A DNA stretch of 64,000 nucleotides from Paractinoplanes lichenicola (GCF_016785085.1 NZ_JAENHO010000001.1:310001-374000); one strand, 5' to 3'; positions 31,745 through 41,395 are shown, counted from the stretch's first letter. Notes: generated from the sequence alone by a model not told the origin. Numbers and translations: made by a program.

Positions 31745-32701
31745 ATGACCGTCACTTTCGAGTCCTGGGAACTGCCGGCCCGGATCGCGCTCAGCGACCA
31801 GGGGGTCCGCTACCACGAGGCCACCCCGATCATCGAGAACGTCAAGGATCACTGCGCCCGTACGGGGGAAAGCCCTTACGAGGCGTTCGGTGAGCCCCGC
31901 GATTTCGCCGTCCGGGCGGCCGCCGACGTGCCCGCCGAGCTGCGCGACCCGGTCGACCGCGAGGGCATGACCCCGGGCGACTACCTGGGTGGCCAGCTGC
32001 TCGTGGTGACGGGCGTGGTGATCCCGGTGGTGCTGCTGTTCGCCGCGATCGACCGCACCTGGACGTTCCCGGCCACCGCGGCCGGCCTGACGGGCAGCGT
32101 GCTGCTGCTGGTCACCTTCTTCTGGGCGGGTGCGGTGCCCAAGGCCGTACGCGCCTCCGGCCGGCCCCACCTGGTCAAGTTCGCCTGGGCCGCGGCGGCG
32201 CTGCTGGTGCTGGGCACGGCGACCGCGTTCACCACCCTGCCCCGCGAGCACCTGTTCGACCTGCCGGTCCTGGCCGTCGCCGGAGTCGCCGCGGTGGCCG
32301 TGGCCCTGCAGCTGCGCGGACCCTCGCCGCGGCGGCGCCGCACCCCGGAGCCGAAGGGCGACTACTTCGAGCGCCTGCACGGGCTGCTGATCGGCCGTTA
32401 CGACCTGACCCCGGAGCGGGCCGCCGAGCTGACCCGCGAGGCCCGGGCGCGGGGCGGCGACCTCGGCCCGGTCGAGGAATACGCCCGCCGGGTGCAGGAG
32501 GGTGAGCCGGTGCGCAAGGACCCGTTCTGGCGGACCCGCCCGGCGCAGATCATCGGCATCCTGGTCGGGATCAGCCTCGCCGTGCGGGCCTTCCTCGGCT
32601 GGCAGGCCGACGGCGTGTGGTGGGCCGCCTACCTGATCGCGCTGCCGGGCGCCCTCGGCGGCCTGTGGTTCCTGATCCAGGCCCTGCGCGGCAAGAGCTA
32701 G
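31745..32701 (+). CDS. Multi-pass membrane protein with HAAS-like N-terminus, function unknown
   Basis: 318 residues. The N-terminal 60 residues (VRYHEATPIIENVKDHCARTG.SPYEAFGEPRDFA) resemble the HAAS signalling-type helical domain found on actinobacterial membrane proteins. Then come four hydrophobic segments between about 80 and 190, a polar 'GRYDLTPERAAELTREARARG' helical region (about 215-250) and two more membrane segments at the C-terminus. It lies 78 bases downstream of the response regulator and may be transcribed with it. Not recognised more precisely. It overlaps the convergent regulator gene by 4 bp. Confidence 0.65.
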   Translation: MTVTFESWELPARIALSDQGVRYHEATPIIENVKDHCARTGESPYEAFGEPRDFAVRAAADVPAELRDPVDREGMTPGDYLGGQLLVVTGVVIPVVLLFAAIDRTWTFPATAAGLTGSVLLLVTFFWAGAVPKAVRASGRPHLVKFAWAAAALLVLGTATAFTTLPREHLFDLPVLAVAGVAAVAVALQLRGPSPRRRRTPEPKGDYFERLHGLLIGRYDLTPERAAELTREARARGGDLGPVEEYARRVQEGEPVRKDPFWRTRPAQIIGILVGISLAVRAFLGWQADGVWWAAYLIALPGALGGLWFLIQALRGKS

Positions 32702-35415
32702 CCGAGTCCGAGCGACTCGCGCAGCGCGGCCACCCGCTCGAACTCGCGGGTGGCCGCAGTCTCGCGTCCGGCCGCCCGGTAGGCCTCGGCCAGGCCGGTC
32801 ACGATGGCGATGTGCAGCCGGTGCCGGCTCGCCCGGCGTCCGATGATCTCGGCCGCCCGGCGGTACTCCTCGATCGCGGCGTCATGGTCGCCCAGGCCGC
32901 TGCGGCAGAGCCCGATGCTGTCGATCACCGCCGCCTCCGCGACCGGGTCGTCCGCACCGCTCGCGTGCAGCCGGGCCAGCGACTGCTCGCACAGCTCCAG
33001 ACCGCCGCGGAAGTCTCCGGAGCCGGCCTGGAACCAGCCGAGCGCGTTGAGCGCACCGGCCTCGCCCATCACCTCACCGTGCTCGCGGTAGTAGGCCAGC
33101 GCCGTCCGCGCATGAGCGATCGCTTTCGCCTTGTCGCCGCCCTCGAAGAGCACGTTGCCGACGTCGAGGCGCGCGTCCGCCGCCGCCCCGGTGTCGCCGC
33201 GCTCCTGCGCCAGCGCGAGGGCCCGCCCCAGATGCCGGGACGCCTCGGGCGCGAACCCGTACGCCTGATAGATGCAGCCCAGACCGTAGTGCAGCTGTTG
33301 CCGGCCGTACGGGTCGGCGGTGGCTTCCAGTTCGGTCTGGTGCAGCACGATCGCGTCCTTCCAGTGGCCGCGCCAGTGCAGGCTGATGCCGATCGCGCAG
33401 GCCAGCCGCCACGCGTGCCCGGGCAGGCCGGCGTCGCGGGCGCGGGCGGGCAGCCCGTCCAGGTTGGCCTGCTCGGTCCCGAACCAGGCGAGCGCCTCGT
33501 CGCCGTCGCGGAAGGTTCCGGCGCTCACCGGCACCGGCAGCACCACCCGGGCCAGGCGGCGAGCGGTGCAGACACTTCCCGCGTACGCCGTGGCCAGGTA
33601 GTAGTCGAGCAGGCGCCGCAGCGCGGGCCGGTGGTCGGCGTGCCCGATCTCCCGCGCGTACGCCCGCAGCAGGTCGTGCAGCGCGAACCGCCCGGTCTCG
33701 TGCTCGGTGGCCAGATGCCCGCGGGTCAGCTCGCGCAGCGCCCGCGTCACGACCACCGGCGGCCGGTCGCTGAGGGCAGCCGCGGCCGGCACGGTGAGGT
33801 CGGGCCCGGCGTGCGCCCCGAAGAGCCGGAACAGGCGTGCGGCCTCCTCGCCGAGCGCCGCGTACGAGACGGACAGCACCGAGCGCACGTCGAAGGCGGG
33901 CAGCCCGGCGTCGAGCACCTCGAGCGGGCCGGCCGCCGCCAGCTCGCGGGCGAGGGTGCCGAGCGACCTGTCCGGCGTGGCCAGGGCCCGAGCCCCCAGC
34001 ACGGCCAGGGCGAGCGGCAACCCGGCGCAGCGCCGGATCACCTCGTCGGTGGCGCCGGGATCCGTGGTGAGCCGGTCCGCGCCGAGCCGCTCGGCCAGCA
34101 GCGCCCGCGACCGGGTGGCGTCGAACGTGCCCAAGGTCAGCGGCGTGGCCGTGCCCCCGGCCACCAGGCCGGTCAGCTCGGTGCGGCTGGTCACCAGCAC
34201 CAGGCTGCCGGGAGCGCCGGGCAGCAGCGGGCGGATCTGCTCCTCGTCGCGGGCGTTGTCGAGCAGCAGGAGCAGCTTGCGACCGGCGACGATGCTGCGG
34301 AACTGCGCGGCCCGGCCCTCCTCGTCGCCGGGAATGCGCTCGGCCGGCACCCCGAGCGCCTCGAGGAACCGGTGCAGCACGTCGCCCGCCCGCAGCGGCG
34401 GGTGCAGGGTGTCGTGCCCGCGCAGGTCGGCGTAGAGCTGCCCGTCGGGGTAGCGCTCGGCGACGCGGTGGGCCCAGGCGACGGCCAGGGTGCTCTTCCC
34501 GATCCCCGCCGTGCCCAGCACGACGATCGCGGGCCGGCCCGGCGCGGCCTGGCCGAACGCGGCGGAGTCGAGGGCCGCCACTTCGCGATCGCGGCCGATC
34601 AGCGCGGGCACCGAGGCCGGCAGCTGCCGCAGCGGGGCCGTCCAGGCCGGGGCCGGCGGCTCCGGGTCGAGGTCGGCCCGCAGGATCTCGGTGAACCGTC
34701 GTTCCAGCAGCGGCCCCGGGTCGACGCCGAGCTCGCCCGAGAGCGCCTCGGCCGTGCGCCGATAGGCGGCCAGCGCCTCGCTCTGCCGGCCCGCCCGGCT
34801 CAGCGCGAGCATCAGTGCCGCCGTGAACCGCTCGCGCAGCGGGTGCTCCGCGTGGGCCTGGGTCAGGTCGGCCAGCGTGCGCGGCCCGCCGCCGTTGCGG
34901 GCCTCGTGGTCGAGGCACTCCTCGAGCGCGGCCAGCCGGGCCTCTTCGAGCCGGGCGGCGTGCGCCCCGAGCCGGTCGCCCAGCCCGGCCAGCGCCGGCC
35001 CGCGCCACAACGCCAGCCCGTCGCGGAAGGCCCGGACGGCATCGCCCGGCCGGTCGGCGCCGAGCAGCCGGTGCGCCTCGCCGACGGCGGTCTCGAAGCG
35101 CAGCAGGTCGACCCGGGTGGGGTCGATGTCGAGCCGATAGCCGGCCGGCTCGGTGCGCAGCGAGCCCCAGCCCGGAACGCCGTCGAGCCGCCGCCGCAGC
35201 GCCGAGATCGCGGTGTGCACCTGGCGGCGGGCGGTCTCGGGTGGGCGCTCGCCCCACACCGCGTCGACCAGGCGCTCGACGACGACCGTGCGCCCGGCCT
35301 CGAGCGCGAGCCGGGCCAGCACGACCCGCTGCCGGGGGCCGCCGACGTCGACCGGTTCGTCGTCGCAGCCGGCCTCGAACGGGCCGAGCAGGCGTAACGC
35401 GAAGCCGCCGTCCAT
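32698..35415 (-). CDS. AfsR/SARP-family transcriptional regulator (BTAD, NB-ARC, TPR)
   Basis: Large cytosolic regulator of 905 residues. It has an OmpR-type winged helix (LRLLGPFEA...GGPRQRVVLARLAL, LVDAVWG, about 5-95), a bacterial transcriptional activation domain (about 100-245), an NB-ARC ATPase with P-loop GTAGIGKSTLAVAWAH (about 305), Walker B LLLLLDNARD (about 385), 'GLPLAL' (about 465), and C-terminal TPR-like repeats (about 640-900). This is the AfsR layout; such proteins activate secondary-metabolite or morphological genes, often after serine/threonine phosphorylation. No biosynthetic cluster is directly adjacent, the NRPS lying 23 kb away, so its target is open. Confidence 0.9.
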   Translation of the reverse strand: MDGGFALRLLGPFEAGCDDEPVDVGGPRQRVVLARLALEAGRTVVVERLVDAVWGERPPETARRQVHTAISALRRRLDGVPGWGSLRTEPAGYRLDIDPTRVDLLRFETAVGEAHRLLGADRPGDAVRAFRDGLALWRGPALAGLGDRLGAHAARLEEARLAALEECLDHEARNGGGPRTLADLTQAHAEHPLRERFTAALMLALSRAGRQSEALAAYRRTAEALSGELGVDPGPLLERRFTEILRADLDPEPPAPAWTAPLRQLPASVPALIGRDREVAALDSAAFGQAAPGRPAIVVLGTAGIGKSTLAVAWAHRVAERYPDGQLYADLRGHDTLHPPLRAGDVLHRFLEALGVPAERIPGDEEGRAAQFRSIVAGRKLLLLLDNARDEEQIRPLLPGAPGSLVLVTSRTELTGLVAGGTATPLTLGTFDATRSRALLAERLGADRLTTDPGATDEVIRRCAGLPLALAVLGARALATPDRSLGTLARELAAAGPLEVLDAGLPAFDVRSVLSVSYAALGEEAARLFRLFGAHAGPDLTVPAAAALSDRPPVVVTRALRELTRGHLATEHETGRFALHDLLRAYAREIGHADHRPALRRLLDYYLATAYAGSVCTARRLARVVLPVPVSAGTFRDGDEALAWFGTEQANLDGLPARARDAGLPGHAWRLACAIGISLHWRGHWKDAIVLHQTELEATADPYGRQQLHYGLGCIYQAYGFAPEASRHLGRALALAQERGDTGAAADARLDVGNVLFEGGDKAKAIAHARTALAYYREHGEVMGEAGALNALGWFQAGSGDFRGGLELCEQSLARLHASGADDPVAEAAVIDSIGLCRSGLGDHDAAIEEYRRAAEIIGRRASRHRLHIAIVTGLAEAYRAAGRETAATREFERVAALRESLGLG

Positions 35416-35544
35416 ATCGAACAGTCTAGGGACTGCAACCGAGAGCGAACGGAGGCCGTGTGAAGACAGTGACCGGCGAAGCTTCCCGCCACGAGAAGGG
35501 AGACGCGGATGCTGCGCAAGGCACAGACGACACCGGCGTAAGCG

Positions 35545-36231
35545 CTAGAAGGGCAGCTCGCCGTTCTCGTCGCTGAGGGTGCCGGTCGGGCCGCCGGGGC
35601 CGAGGGTGGCCAGGCGGACGACCGTCCGGGCGCTCTCGTGCGGCGGACGGCCGATGCCGAAAGCGGCGGTCATGTCCGTGGCGGTGGCGCCGGGCTCGAT
35701 GGCGTTGAACTTGATGCCCGGCTCGGACTTGGCGTAGTGGACGGTGAGCATGGTGGCGGCCGCCTTGGACGCCGAGTAGAGCGGGAGCGGCAGGCCGTGC
35801 TCGGGCCGCTCGGGGTTGGTCACCGCCCAGAACGAGCCCATGCTGCTCGACACGGTCACTACGTTGGGGTTGTCCGACTCGCGCAGCAGAGGCAGCGCCG
35901 CCTCGGTGACGCGGACGATGCCGACCGCGTTGGTGTCGAACGCGCGCAGCGCCGCCGGCCCGCCGGTCTCCCCCGCGGCCAGGATGCCCGCGTTGTGCAC
36001 GAGCACGTCGAGCCGGCCCTCGGCGGCACCGATCGTGGCCAGGGCGGCGGTCACCGAGGCGTCGTCGGTCACGTCCAGCTGGACAAAACGGGCACCGAGC
36101 TCGGCCGCGGCCTTCTCGCCGCGTTCGGGGTCACGAGCGCCGACATAGACGGTGTGGCCCAGCTCGAGCAGCTGCTTGGCGGTCTCGTAGCCGATGCCCT
36201 TGTTGGCACCGGTGATCAAGGTGACGGTCAT
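35545..36231 (-). CDS. Short-chain dehydrogenase/reductase
   Basis: SDR of 228 residues of the carbonyl-reductase-like group: TGANKGIGYETAKQL at residue 6 (the NKGIG variant), HNAGIL (about 85), SSSMGSF (Ser about 128) and YSASKAA (about 153). Start 36231 (ATG) is where homology begins; upstream residues of the open frame are not conserved. It is divergent from an XRE regulator across about 100 bases, a pairing very common in actinomycetes, so the regulator probably controls it. Substrate unknown. Confidence 0.88.
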   Translation of the reverse strand: MTVTLITGANKGIGYETAKQLLELGHTVYVGARDPERGEKAAAELGARFVQLDVTDDASVTAALATIGAAEGRLDVLVHNAGILAAGETGGPAALRAFDTNAVGIVRVTEAALPLLRESDNPNVVTVSSSMGSFWAVTNPERPEHGLPLPLYSASKAAATMLTVHYAKSEPGIKFNAIEPGATATDMTAAFGIGRPPHESARTVVRLATLGPGGPTGTLSDENGELPF

Positions 36232-36335
36232 GCGGCAAACGCTAGGCACGCCCGGGCGGCCCACCCAGAGCCCTGCTCAGCCTGGGGTGTGACAGGACCC
36301 CCTCTGTTCGCGGGCCGCCGACCTAGGCTGGTTCC

Positions 36336-37196
36336 GTGAGCGAGTCGACGAACGCCCTCGGGTCGTACCTGCGGGCCCGGCGCGAGCTGGTGACCCCCGA
36401 GCAGGCGGGCATCCCCGACGTCGGCGTGCGGCGCGTGCCCGGGTTGCGGCGCGAGGAGGTCGCCATGCTGGCCGGCATCAGCGCCGACTATTACCTGCGG
36501 CTGGAGCGCGGCCGCGACCGGCACCCGTCCGTGCAGGTGCTGGAGGCGATCGCCCGCGTGCTGCGCCTCGACGACGACCACTGGGCGCACCTGTTGTCGC
36601 TGGTTGCCGAGGGTCCCCGGCGGCGGCGCCGGCGGCCGCGCAAGGAGGTGCCGCCGACCGGCATCCTCAAGCTGCTCGACTCGCTCGACCAGCCGGCCTT
36701 CATCGAGGACCGCTACTTCGACATCGTGGCCTCCAACCCCCTGGCCCGGGCGCTGACCCCGCGTTTCGCGGCCGGTGGCAACCAGCTGCGCGACCTGTTC
36801 CTCGACCCGTCGGTGCAGGCCCTGCACCCGGAGTGGAAGAACGTGACCGAGTGCTTCGTGGCCAACCTGCGGCAGGCGGTGGGCACCGACACCGACGACC
36901 CGCGGTTCATCGAGCTCACCGGGGAGCTGTCGCTGGCCAGCCCCCGGTTCCGGCAGCTGTGGGGCCGGCACGACGTACGCGGGCAGATCGGCACGCCGAT
37001 CAAGATCAACCACCCGCAGGTCGGCGAGATGACCCTCAACCGGGAGCGGCTGGCCGTGGGCGGCACCGAGGGCCTGCAGCTCATCGTGTTCCACCCCGAC
37101 GTCCGGTCGGCCGACGCCGACAAGCTGGCCCTGCTGGCTTCCCTCGGGCAGGACACCACGGAACGGAATCCTCTGGTAAATATCGTCAATGATTAA
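36336..37196 (+). CDS. XRE-family regulator with MmyB-like ligand-binding domain
   Basis: 286 residues. N-terminal helix-turn-helix 'LGSYLRARRELV', 'VPGLRREEVAMLAGISADYYLRLERG' (about 10-60), then an MmyB-like PAS-type domain (about 105-265) with 'PAFIEDRYFDIVASNPLARAL' and a C-terminal 'LIVFHPD'. The family binds small molecules and regulates a divergent oxidoreductase, here the SDR. The GTG start at 36336 matches the family's usual beginning. Its last 8 bases overlap the following secreted-protein gene. Confidence 0.9.
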   Translation: MSESTNALGSYLRARRELVTPEQAGIPDVGVRRVPGLRREEVAMLAGISADYYLRLERGRDRHPSVQVLEAIARVLRLDDDHWAHLLSLVAEGPRRRRRRPRKEVPPTGILKLLDSLDQPAFIEDRYFDIVASNPLARALTPRFAAGGNQLRDLFLDPSVQALHPEWKNVTECFVANLRQAVGTDTDDPRFIELTGELSLASPRFRQLWGRHDVRGQIGTPIKINHPQVGEMTLNRERLAVGGTEGLQLIVFHPDVRSADADKLALLASLGQDTTERNPLVNIVND

Positions 37197-38379
37197 TGCC
37201 TTGGCGGCCGCCACCGTGCCGCTCGTGTTCGCCGGCGGCTTGTCCGCCCCCGCCGCCCCCACGGTCGCCGGTCAGCTGCTGCCGGTGCCCGCCGGGGCCG
37301 TCTCGGTCACCGCCGTCGACGTCTCCCCGCTCGGCGTCGTCGCGGGCACGGCCGACGGCCGTCCCCAGCGCTGGGCCAAGCTGCCGCGTGTGGCCTGGCA
37401 GCGTCAGGCGCTCGCCCTGCCCGCGGGCGCGACCACGGCCACGGTCGCCGGCGTGACCGATCTCGGCGAGGCCGCCGGCTCGGCCACTGTCGACGGCACC
37501 TCGCGGGCGGTGCGCTGGTCGATCGGCGGCCTCTCCGCGACGCTGGTGCCCGGCACCCGGGTCGACGCCGTCGGCCCGCGCGGCACCCTCGGCGTGTTCA
37601 CCGCCGGCACCGAGCCCACCGGCGAGTCCGACCTGGTCGCCCGCGACGGCAGCCGCACCCCGCTGCGGGGCACGCCCGAGCTCGACAGCGGCTACCGCCG
37701 TACGGTGGCCTCGGTCGGCGGCCCGCAGACCGCGGTGGTGTGGGTGACCGACGGCATCGGCAAGGGCACCACGGCCCGGCCCGTGCTGTGGAAGGACGGC
37801 GCCACGCTGCGGCTGCCCCCGTTCAGCTCGTTCTTCCTGGGCAGCGCCTGCGTCTCGCGGGTCCTGCCGGACGGCACGGTCGTCTCCAGCGGCTACAGCA
37901 ACGAGGGCGGCACCGTCGCCTTCCAGCTGGTCAAGCACGTCGGCGGCGTCCCGGGCACCGACGTGGTGCTGAGCCGGGCCACCCAGACGGGCGGCCAGTT
38001 CGCCGGCCTGACCTGCGACTCGACACAGTCCTCGCTGAACGCGCTGGCCTCCGACGGCGGCATCGCGGGCCAGGCCGTCCAGCAGGCGGCTTACTGGACG
38101 CCCGCCGGCGAGGGCAAGAACATCCCGTACGCCGAGGGCGAGCGCGCCTCGACCGGCGTCGCCGCGGCCTCGGGCGGGCGCGTGATCGTGCGGGCCGAGC
38201 GCGAGGACGGCTCCCTGAGCTACTCGCTGTGGCACAACGGCGTGCGCACCGCGCTGACCGCCCCCGCGGGCTGGACGATCAGCAACGTCGTCGAGCTGAC
38301 CGACGCCGGCCTGCTGGTGGCCAACGTCCGCAACGCCGACGGCGTGACCCGCCCGGCGGCCTGGAAGCTGCAGGACTAA
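37189..38379 (+). CDS. Secreted protein of unknown function, HAF-like beta-propeller repeats
   Basis: 396 residues with an N-terminal signal-like segment (MINALAAATVPLVFAGGLSAPAAP). The mature part consists of repeated motifs such as 'DVSPLGVVAGTADGRPQRW', 'GVTDLGEAAGSATVDGTSRAVRW', 'ASDGGIAGQAVQQAAYW', 'ELTDAGLLVANVRNADGVTRPAAW': about 45-residue modules ending in aromatic W, as in HAF-repeat proteins that form propeller-like folds. No enzymatic motif is seen. It overlaps the XRE gene by 8 bases, so it is translated from the same message. Role unknown. Confidence 0.65.
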   Translation: MINALAAATVPLVFAGGLSAPAAPTVAGQLLPVPAGAVSVTAVDVSPLGVVAGTADGRPQRWAKLPRVAWQRQALALPAGATTATVAGVTDLGEAAGSATVDGTSRAVRWSIGGLSATLVPGTRVDAVGPRGTLGVFTAGTEPTGESDLVARDGSRTPLRGTPELDSGYRRTVASVGGPQTAVVWVTDGIGKGTTARPVLWKDGATLRLPPFSSFFLGSACVSRVLPDGTVVSSGYSNEGGTVAFQLVKHVGGVPGTDVVLSRATQTGGQFAGLTCDSTQSSLNALASDGGIAGQAVQQAAYWTPAGEGKNIPYAEGERASTGVAAASGGRVIVRAEREDGSLSYSLWHNGVRTALTAPAGWTISNVVELTDAGLLVANVRNADGVTRPAAWKLQD

Positions 38380-38394
38380 GGCGCCTTTATGCGT

Positions 38395-38432
38395 TCCGCC
38401 GCGGCGACGAGTGACTCGTTGCTCGCGGCGGA
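38395..38432. terminator. Strong stem-loop, probable bidirectional terminator
   Basis: TCCGCCGCG (38395-38403) pairs with CGCGGCGGA (38424-38432), and the inner GCGACGAG pairs with CTCGTTGC with one mismatch around a TGA loop. It lies 16 bases after the stop of the secreted-protein gene and 76 bases beyond the stop of the convergent TRIC-channel gene, where a terminator for both is expected. There is no U-tract, as usual in actinomycetes. Confidence 0.55.
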
Positions 38433-38507
38433 CGCGGCGGCGCTGTCGTGTTCACGGGCCGCGTCGATCAAGGCCTGCTGTTGGCGCCGGGCCGGCCGAG
38501 GGCGCGG

Positions 38508-39113
38508 TCAGCGGCGCCAGGCTGTCGGCGCACGCCACTTCCGGGCCATCGCGACGACACGGAACGCGAAGATCAGCACGACCGTCACGACCCCGATCCA
38601 CGGCGCCCACCAGCCCAGCTCCCAGGTGACAGCCACGATCAGCGCGCCCACCACCGCGGGCACGGCGTAGAGCTCGGCGTCCGGCCGCACCAGGGCCGGC
38701 ACCTCGCGGGCGAGCACGTCGCGCAGCACCCCGCCGCCGACCCCGGTCAGCACGCCGAGCGCCGCCGCCGGGAGCGGTCCCACCCCGTACGGGAGGGCCT
38801 TGAGGGTGCCGAGAACGCAGAACAGCCCCACGCCGGCGGCGTCGAAGACCAGCACCGCGGTGGTGAGGCGCTCGAACGCGGGGTGGGCGAAGAACGTGAT
38901 CGCCGCCGCGGCCACGGGCATGAGGAAGTAGCCCAGGCTGGTGAAGGCGGCCGGCGGGGTGGCGCCGAGGATGACGTCGCGGGCCACCCCGCCGCCGAGG
39001 GCCGTGATGCCCGCCAGCAGCACGATCCCGACGACGTCGAAGTCCTTGCGGATCGCCGTGAGTGCGCCCGACACCGCGAAGGCGAAGATGCCGGCCAGCT
39101 CCAGAACGGTCAA
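38508..39113 (-). CDS. Trimeric intracellular cation channel (TRIC/UPF0126) family protein
   Basis: Integral membrane protein of 201 residues with seven hydrophobic segments formed by a duplicated three-helix unit; the two Gly-rich pore motifs ALGGGVARDVILG (about 45) and GVGGGVLRDVLA (about 130) are clear. The family forms homotrimeric monovalent-cation channels. The start is TTG at 39113, overlapping the GH3 stop (TTGA), where the family's usual N-terminus (TVLELAGIFAFAVSGAL) begins; the longer frame reads antisense-like, unrelated residues. Its place at the end of a glycoside-degradation operon is unusual. Confidence 0.88.
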   Translation of the reverse strand: MTVLELAGIFAFAVSGALTAIRKDFDVVGIVLLAGITALGGGVARDVILGATPPAAFTSLGYFLMPVAAAAITFFAHPAFERLTTAVLVFDAAGVGLFCVLGTLKALPYGVGPLPAAALGVLTGVGGGVLRDVLAREVPALVRPDAELYAVPAVVGALIVAVTWELGWWAPWIGVVTVVLIFAFRVVAMARKWRAPTAWRR

Positions 39114-41395
39114 TGTTCCTGCTCGTCGACCGAGGGGATCGCCTGAGACATGGGGGTCGGGTGGCCTTCCGTGAAGCGGGACGGCTTGAAGTCGAGCAAT
39201 GCCTCGTCCGGCACCAGCGGGGCGATCCGCGGGTCGTCCGGCAGCTCGATGGTCGCACGCAGGCGCGGATCCCGCGACGAGGCGCCGACCTCGATCGTGA
39301 ACTCGCCGCCCTCGCGCCGCCAGTCGTCCACGGCGACGTCCCAATACGCGAAGTCGCGGCTGCTCAGCTCGAAGACCACCCGAGTGCTCTCCCCCGGCTC
39401 GAGGGCAACCTTCTCGAAGCCGCGCAGCTCGCGCTCGGGGCGGCGTACGGCGGCATCGGGATCACCCACGTAGAGCTGGACCACCTCGCGCCCGGCCACT
39501 CTGCCGGTGTTGGTGACGGTGCACGAGACCCGCACGGCACCGGCGGCAGCGTCGATCAGATCAACGTCCAGTTCCCCGTACGCAAATGAGGTGTACGACA
39601 GCCCGTGGCCGAACGGATAGCGCACCGGGCGGCGCAACGCGTCGTACCAGCGGTAGCCGATGAACACGCCCTCGCCGTAGAGCACCGTGCCCCGCTCCCC
39701 CGTCCAGGTCACGTAGCCCGGGGTGTCCTCGACGGCCAGGGGGAACGTCTCGGCCACCTTGCCCGACGGGTTGACCCGGCCCAGCAGCACGTCGACGACG
39801 GCCCCGGCGCCGGCCTGCCCGGGCAGCCACGCCTCGACGATCGCGTCGGCCCGGTCGTGCCACGGGTCCATCGTCACCGCGGCGCCGTTCGACAGCACCA
39901 CGACCAGCGGGGCGGGCAGCTCGCCCAGCCGCCGCAGCAGCTCGGCCTGGTCGGCGGGCAGGGCCAGGGTCGTCCGGTCGTCGGCCTCCTGCTCGAACGC
40001 GAGCGGCAGGCCGGCGAAGACGACGATCACGTCGGCGTCCCGGGCCACGACGACCGCGTCCTCGATGAGCGACTCGGCGCGGGCCGACAGCGGGCCGGCG
40101 GCCACCCGTTCGGCCGCCGCGGCCAGGCGCAGGGCCCTCGCGAGCGCGGCCGACCGGCGGGCCGGGCCGGTTCCGTCGTCGGCGAAGGTGGCGTCGTGCG
40201 CCGCGAGATAGGCGTCGAGGTCGTCCTGGTAGGCGTCCAGCGGGGTGTGCACGTAGCCCGGGGCGTAGAGCGCCTCGGGAAGGAAGTCGAGGGCGTTGTC
40301 GACGCGGGTCGGGTCGACGCCGGACGAGCCGCCGCCCTGGATGCGGGCGTGGGCGGCGAACGCCCCGATCACGGCGACCCGCTGGTCCGGGTTCAGGGGC
40401 AGCACCGCGTTCTCGTTGCGCAGCAACGTGATGCAGCCCGCGGCCGCCTCGCGGGCCAGGTTGTGGTGCTCGTCGGCGCGCAGCAGGGCGAGCTGCTCGT
40501 CCGACAGCCGGTCGCCGGGTGCGACGCCGAGCTCCATGATCGGCCCGTGGACCAGCTCCGGGCCGGGGTACGCACGCTCCACGAGCCGCAGCACCCGGCT
40601 GACGGCCGCGTCGACGATGCGCTCGTCGAGCTCCCCCGCCCGTACGGCGTCAATGATCTGCTTGTCGGTCACCCCGCCCGTGCCCGGCATCTCCAGGTCG
40701 AGCCCGGCGGCCAGGGCACGCACGCGGTGGTGCACGGCGTTCCAGTCGGAGACCACCACGCCGTCGTAGCCCCACTCATCGCGCAGCACGGTCGTCAGCA
40801 GCCAGTGGTTCTCGGAGGCGTGCACGCCGCGCAGCCGGTTGTAGGAGCACATGATCGTCCACGGGTCGGCCGTCTTGACGACCCGCTCGAAGGCGGCCAG
40901 GTAGATCTCGCGCAGCGTCCGGTCGTCGGCCTCGACCGAGATGCGGGTGCGCTCGATCTCCTGGTTGTTGGCCGCGAAGTGCTTGAGCGACGAGCCCACG
41001 CCGACCGACTGGATCCCTTCCACGTACGCGATCCCGAGCTCGCCGGAGAGCAGCGGGTCCTCGCTGAAGTACTCGAAGTTGCGCCCGCACAGCGGTGACC
41101 GCTTCATGTTGACGCCCGGCCCCAGCACCACCTGCACGCCCTCGGCCCGCGCCTCCTCGCCGATGGCCGCGGCCACCCGCCGTACGAGGTCGCGGTCCCA
41201 CGAGGCGCCCATCGCCGACGCGGTCGGGAACCCGGTGGCGGGCACCCACACCATGTCGACGCCGGTCTCCTTGCGCAGCCCGTGCGGGCCGTCGCCGACC
41301 TCGATGGCCGGGATGCCGAGCCGGTCGACGGCCTCGGTGAACCAGTCGTCGTGGCCGGAGAGCAGCGACGCCTTCTCCTCCAGGGTCAGATCCAT
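39110..41395 (-). CDS. Glycoside hydrolase family 3, beta-glucosidase-like
   Basis: Cytosolic (no signal peptide) GH3 enzyme of 761 residues: (beta/alpha)8 domain with 'GVNMKRSPLCGRNFEYFSEDP' substrate-loop elements (about 98), KHF (about 138) and nucleophile VVSDW (about 220), then the alpha/beta sandwich with 'LLRNENAVLPL' (about 325) and a fibronectin-III-like C-terminus ('YPFGHGLSYTSFAYG', about 590). The full three-domain form favours a beta-glucosidase or xylosidase over NagZ. ATG 41395 is preferred to GTG 41407 because GAGG precedes it at good spacing. In the operon it would hydrolyse imported oligosaccharide. Confidence 0.88.
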   Translation of the reverse strand: MDLTLEEKASLLSGHDDWFTEAVDRLGIPAIEVGDGPHGLRKETGVDMVWVPATGFPTASAMGASWDRDLVRRVAAAIGEEARAEGVQVVLGPGVNMKRSPLCGRNFEYFSEDPLLSGELGIAYVEGIQSVGVGSSLKHFAANNQEIERTRISVEADDRTLREIYLAAFERVVKTADPWTIMCSYNRLRGVHASENHWLLTTVLRDEWGYDGVVVSDWNAVHHRVRALAAGLDLEMPGTGGVTDKQIIDAVRAGELDERIVDAAVSRVLRLVERAYPGPELVHGPIMELGVAPGDRLSDEQLALLRADEHHNLAREAAAGCITLLRNENAVLPLNPDQRVAVIGAFAAHARIQGGGSSGVDPTRVDNALDFLPEALYAPGYVHTPLDAYQDDLDAYLAAHDATFADDGTGPARRSAALARALRLAAAAERVAAGPLSARAESLIEDAVVVARDADVIVVFAGLPLAFEQEADDRTTLALPADQAELLRRLGELPAPLVVVLSNGAAVTMDPWHDRADAIVEAWLPGQAGAGAVVDVLLGRVNPSGKVAETFPLAVEDTPGYVTWTGERGTVLYGEGVFIGYRWYDALRRPVRYPFGHGLSYTSFAYGELDVDLIDAAAGAVRVSCTVTNTGRVAGREVVQLYVGDPDAAVRRPERELRGFEKVALEPGESTRVVFELSSRDFAYWDVAVDDWRREGGEFTIEVGASSRDPRLRATIELPDDPRIAPLVPDEALLDFKPSRFTEGHPTPMSQAIPSVDEQEH

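Noticed and set aside
32617..35397. Plus-strand 926-codon open frame
   Set aside because: It is the antisense shadow of the AfsR/SARP gene, a typical high-GC artefact rich in Arg, Gly and Pro.
35509..35541. Ten-codon ORF (MLRKAQTTPA) with a ribosome-site-like GAAGGGAG before it
   Set aside because: Too short to support without conservation data; it may be chance in the gap upstream of the SARP/AfsR gene.
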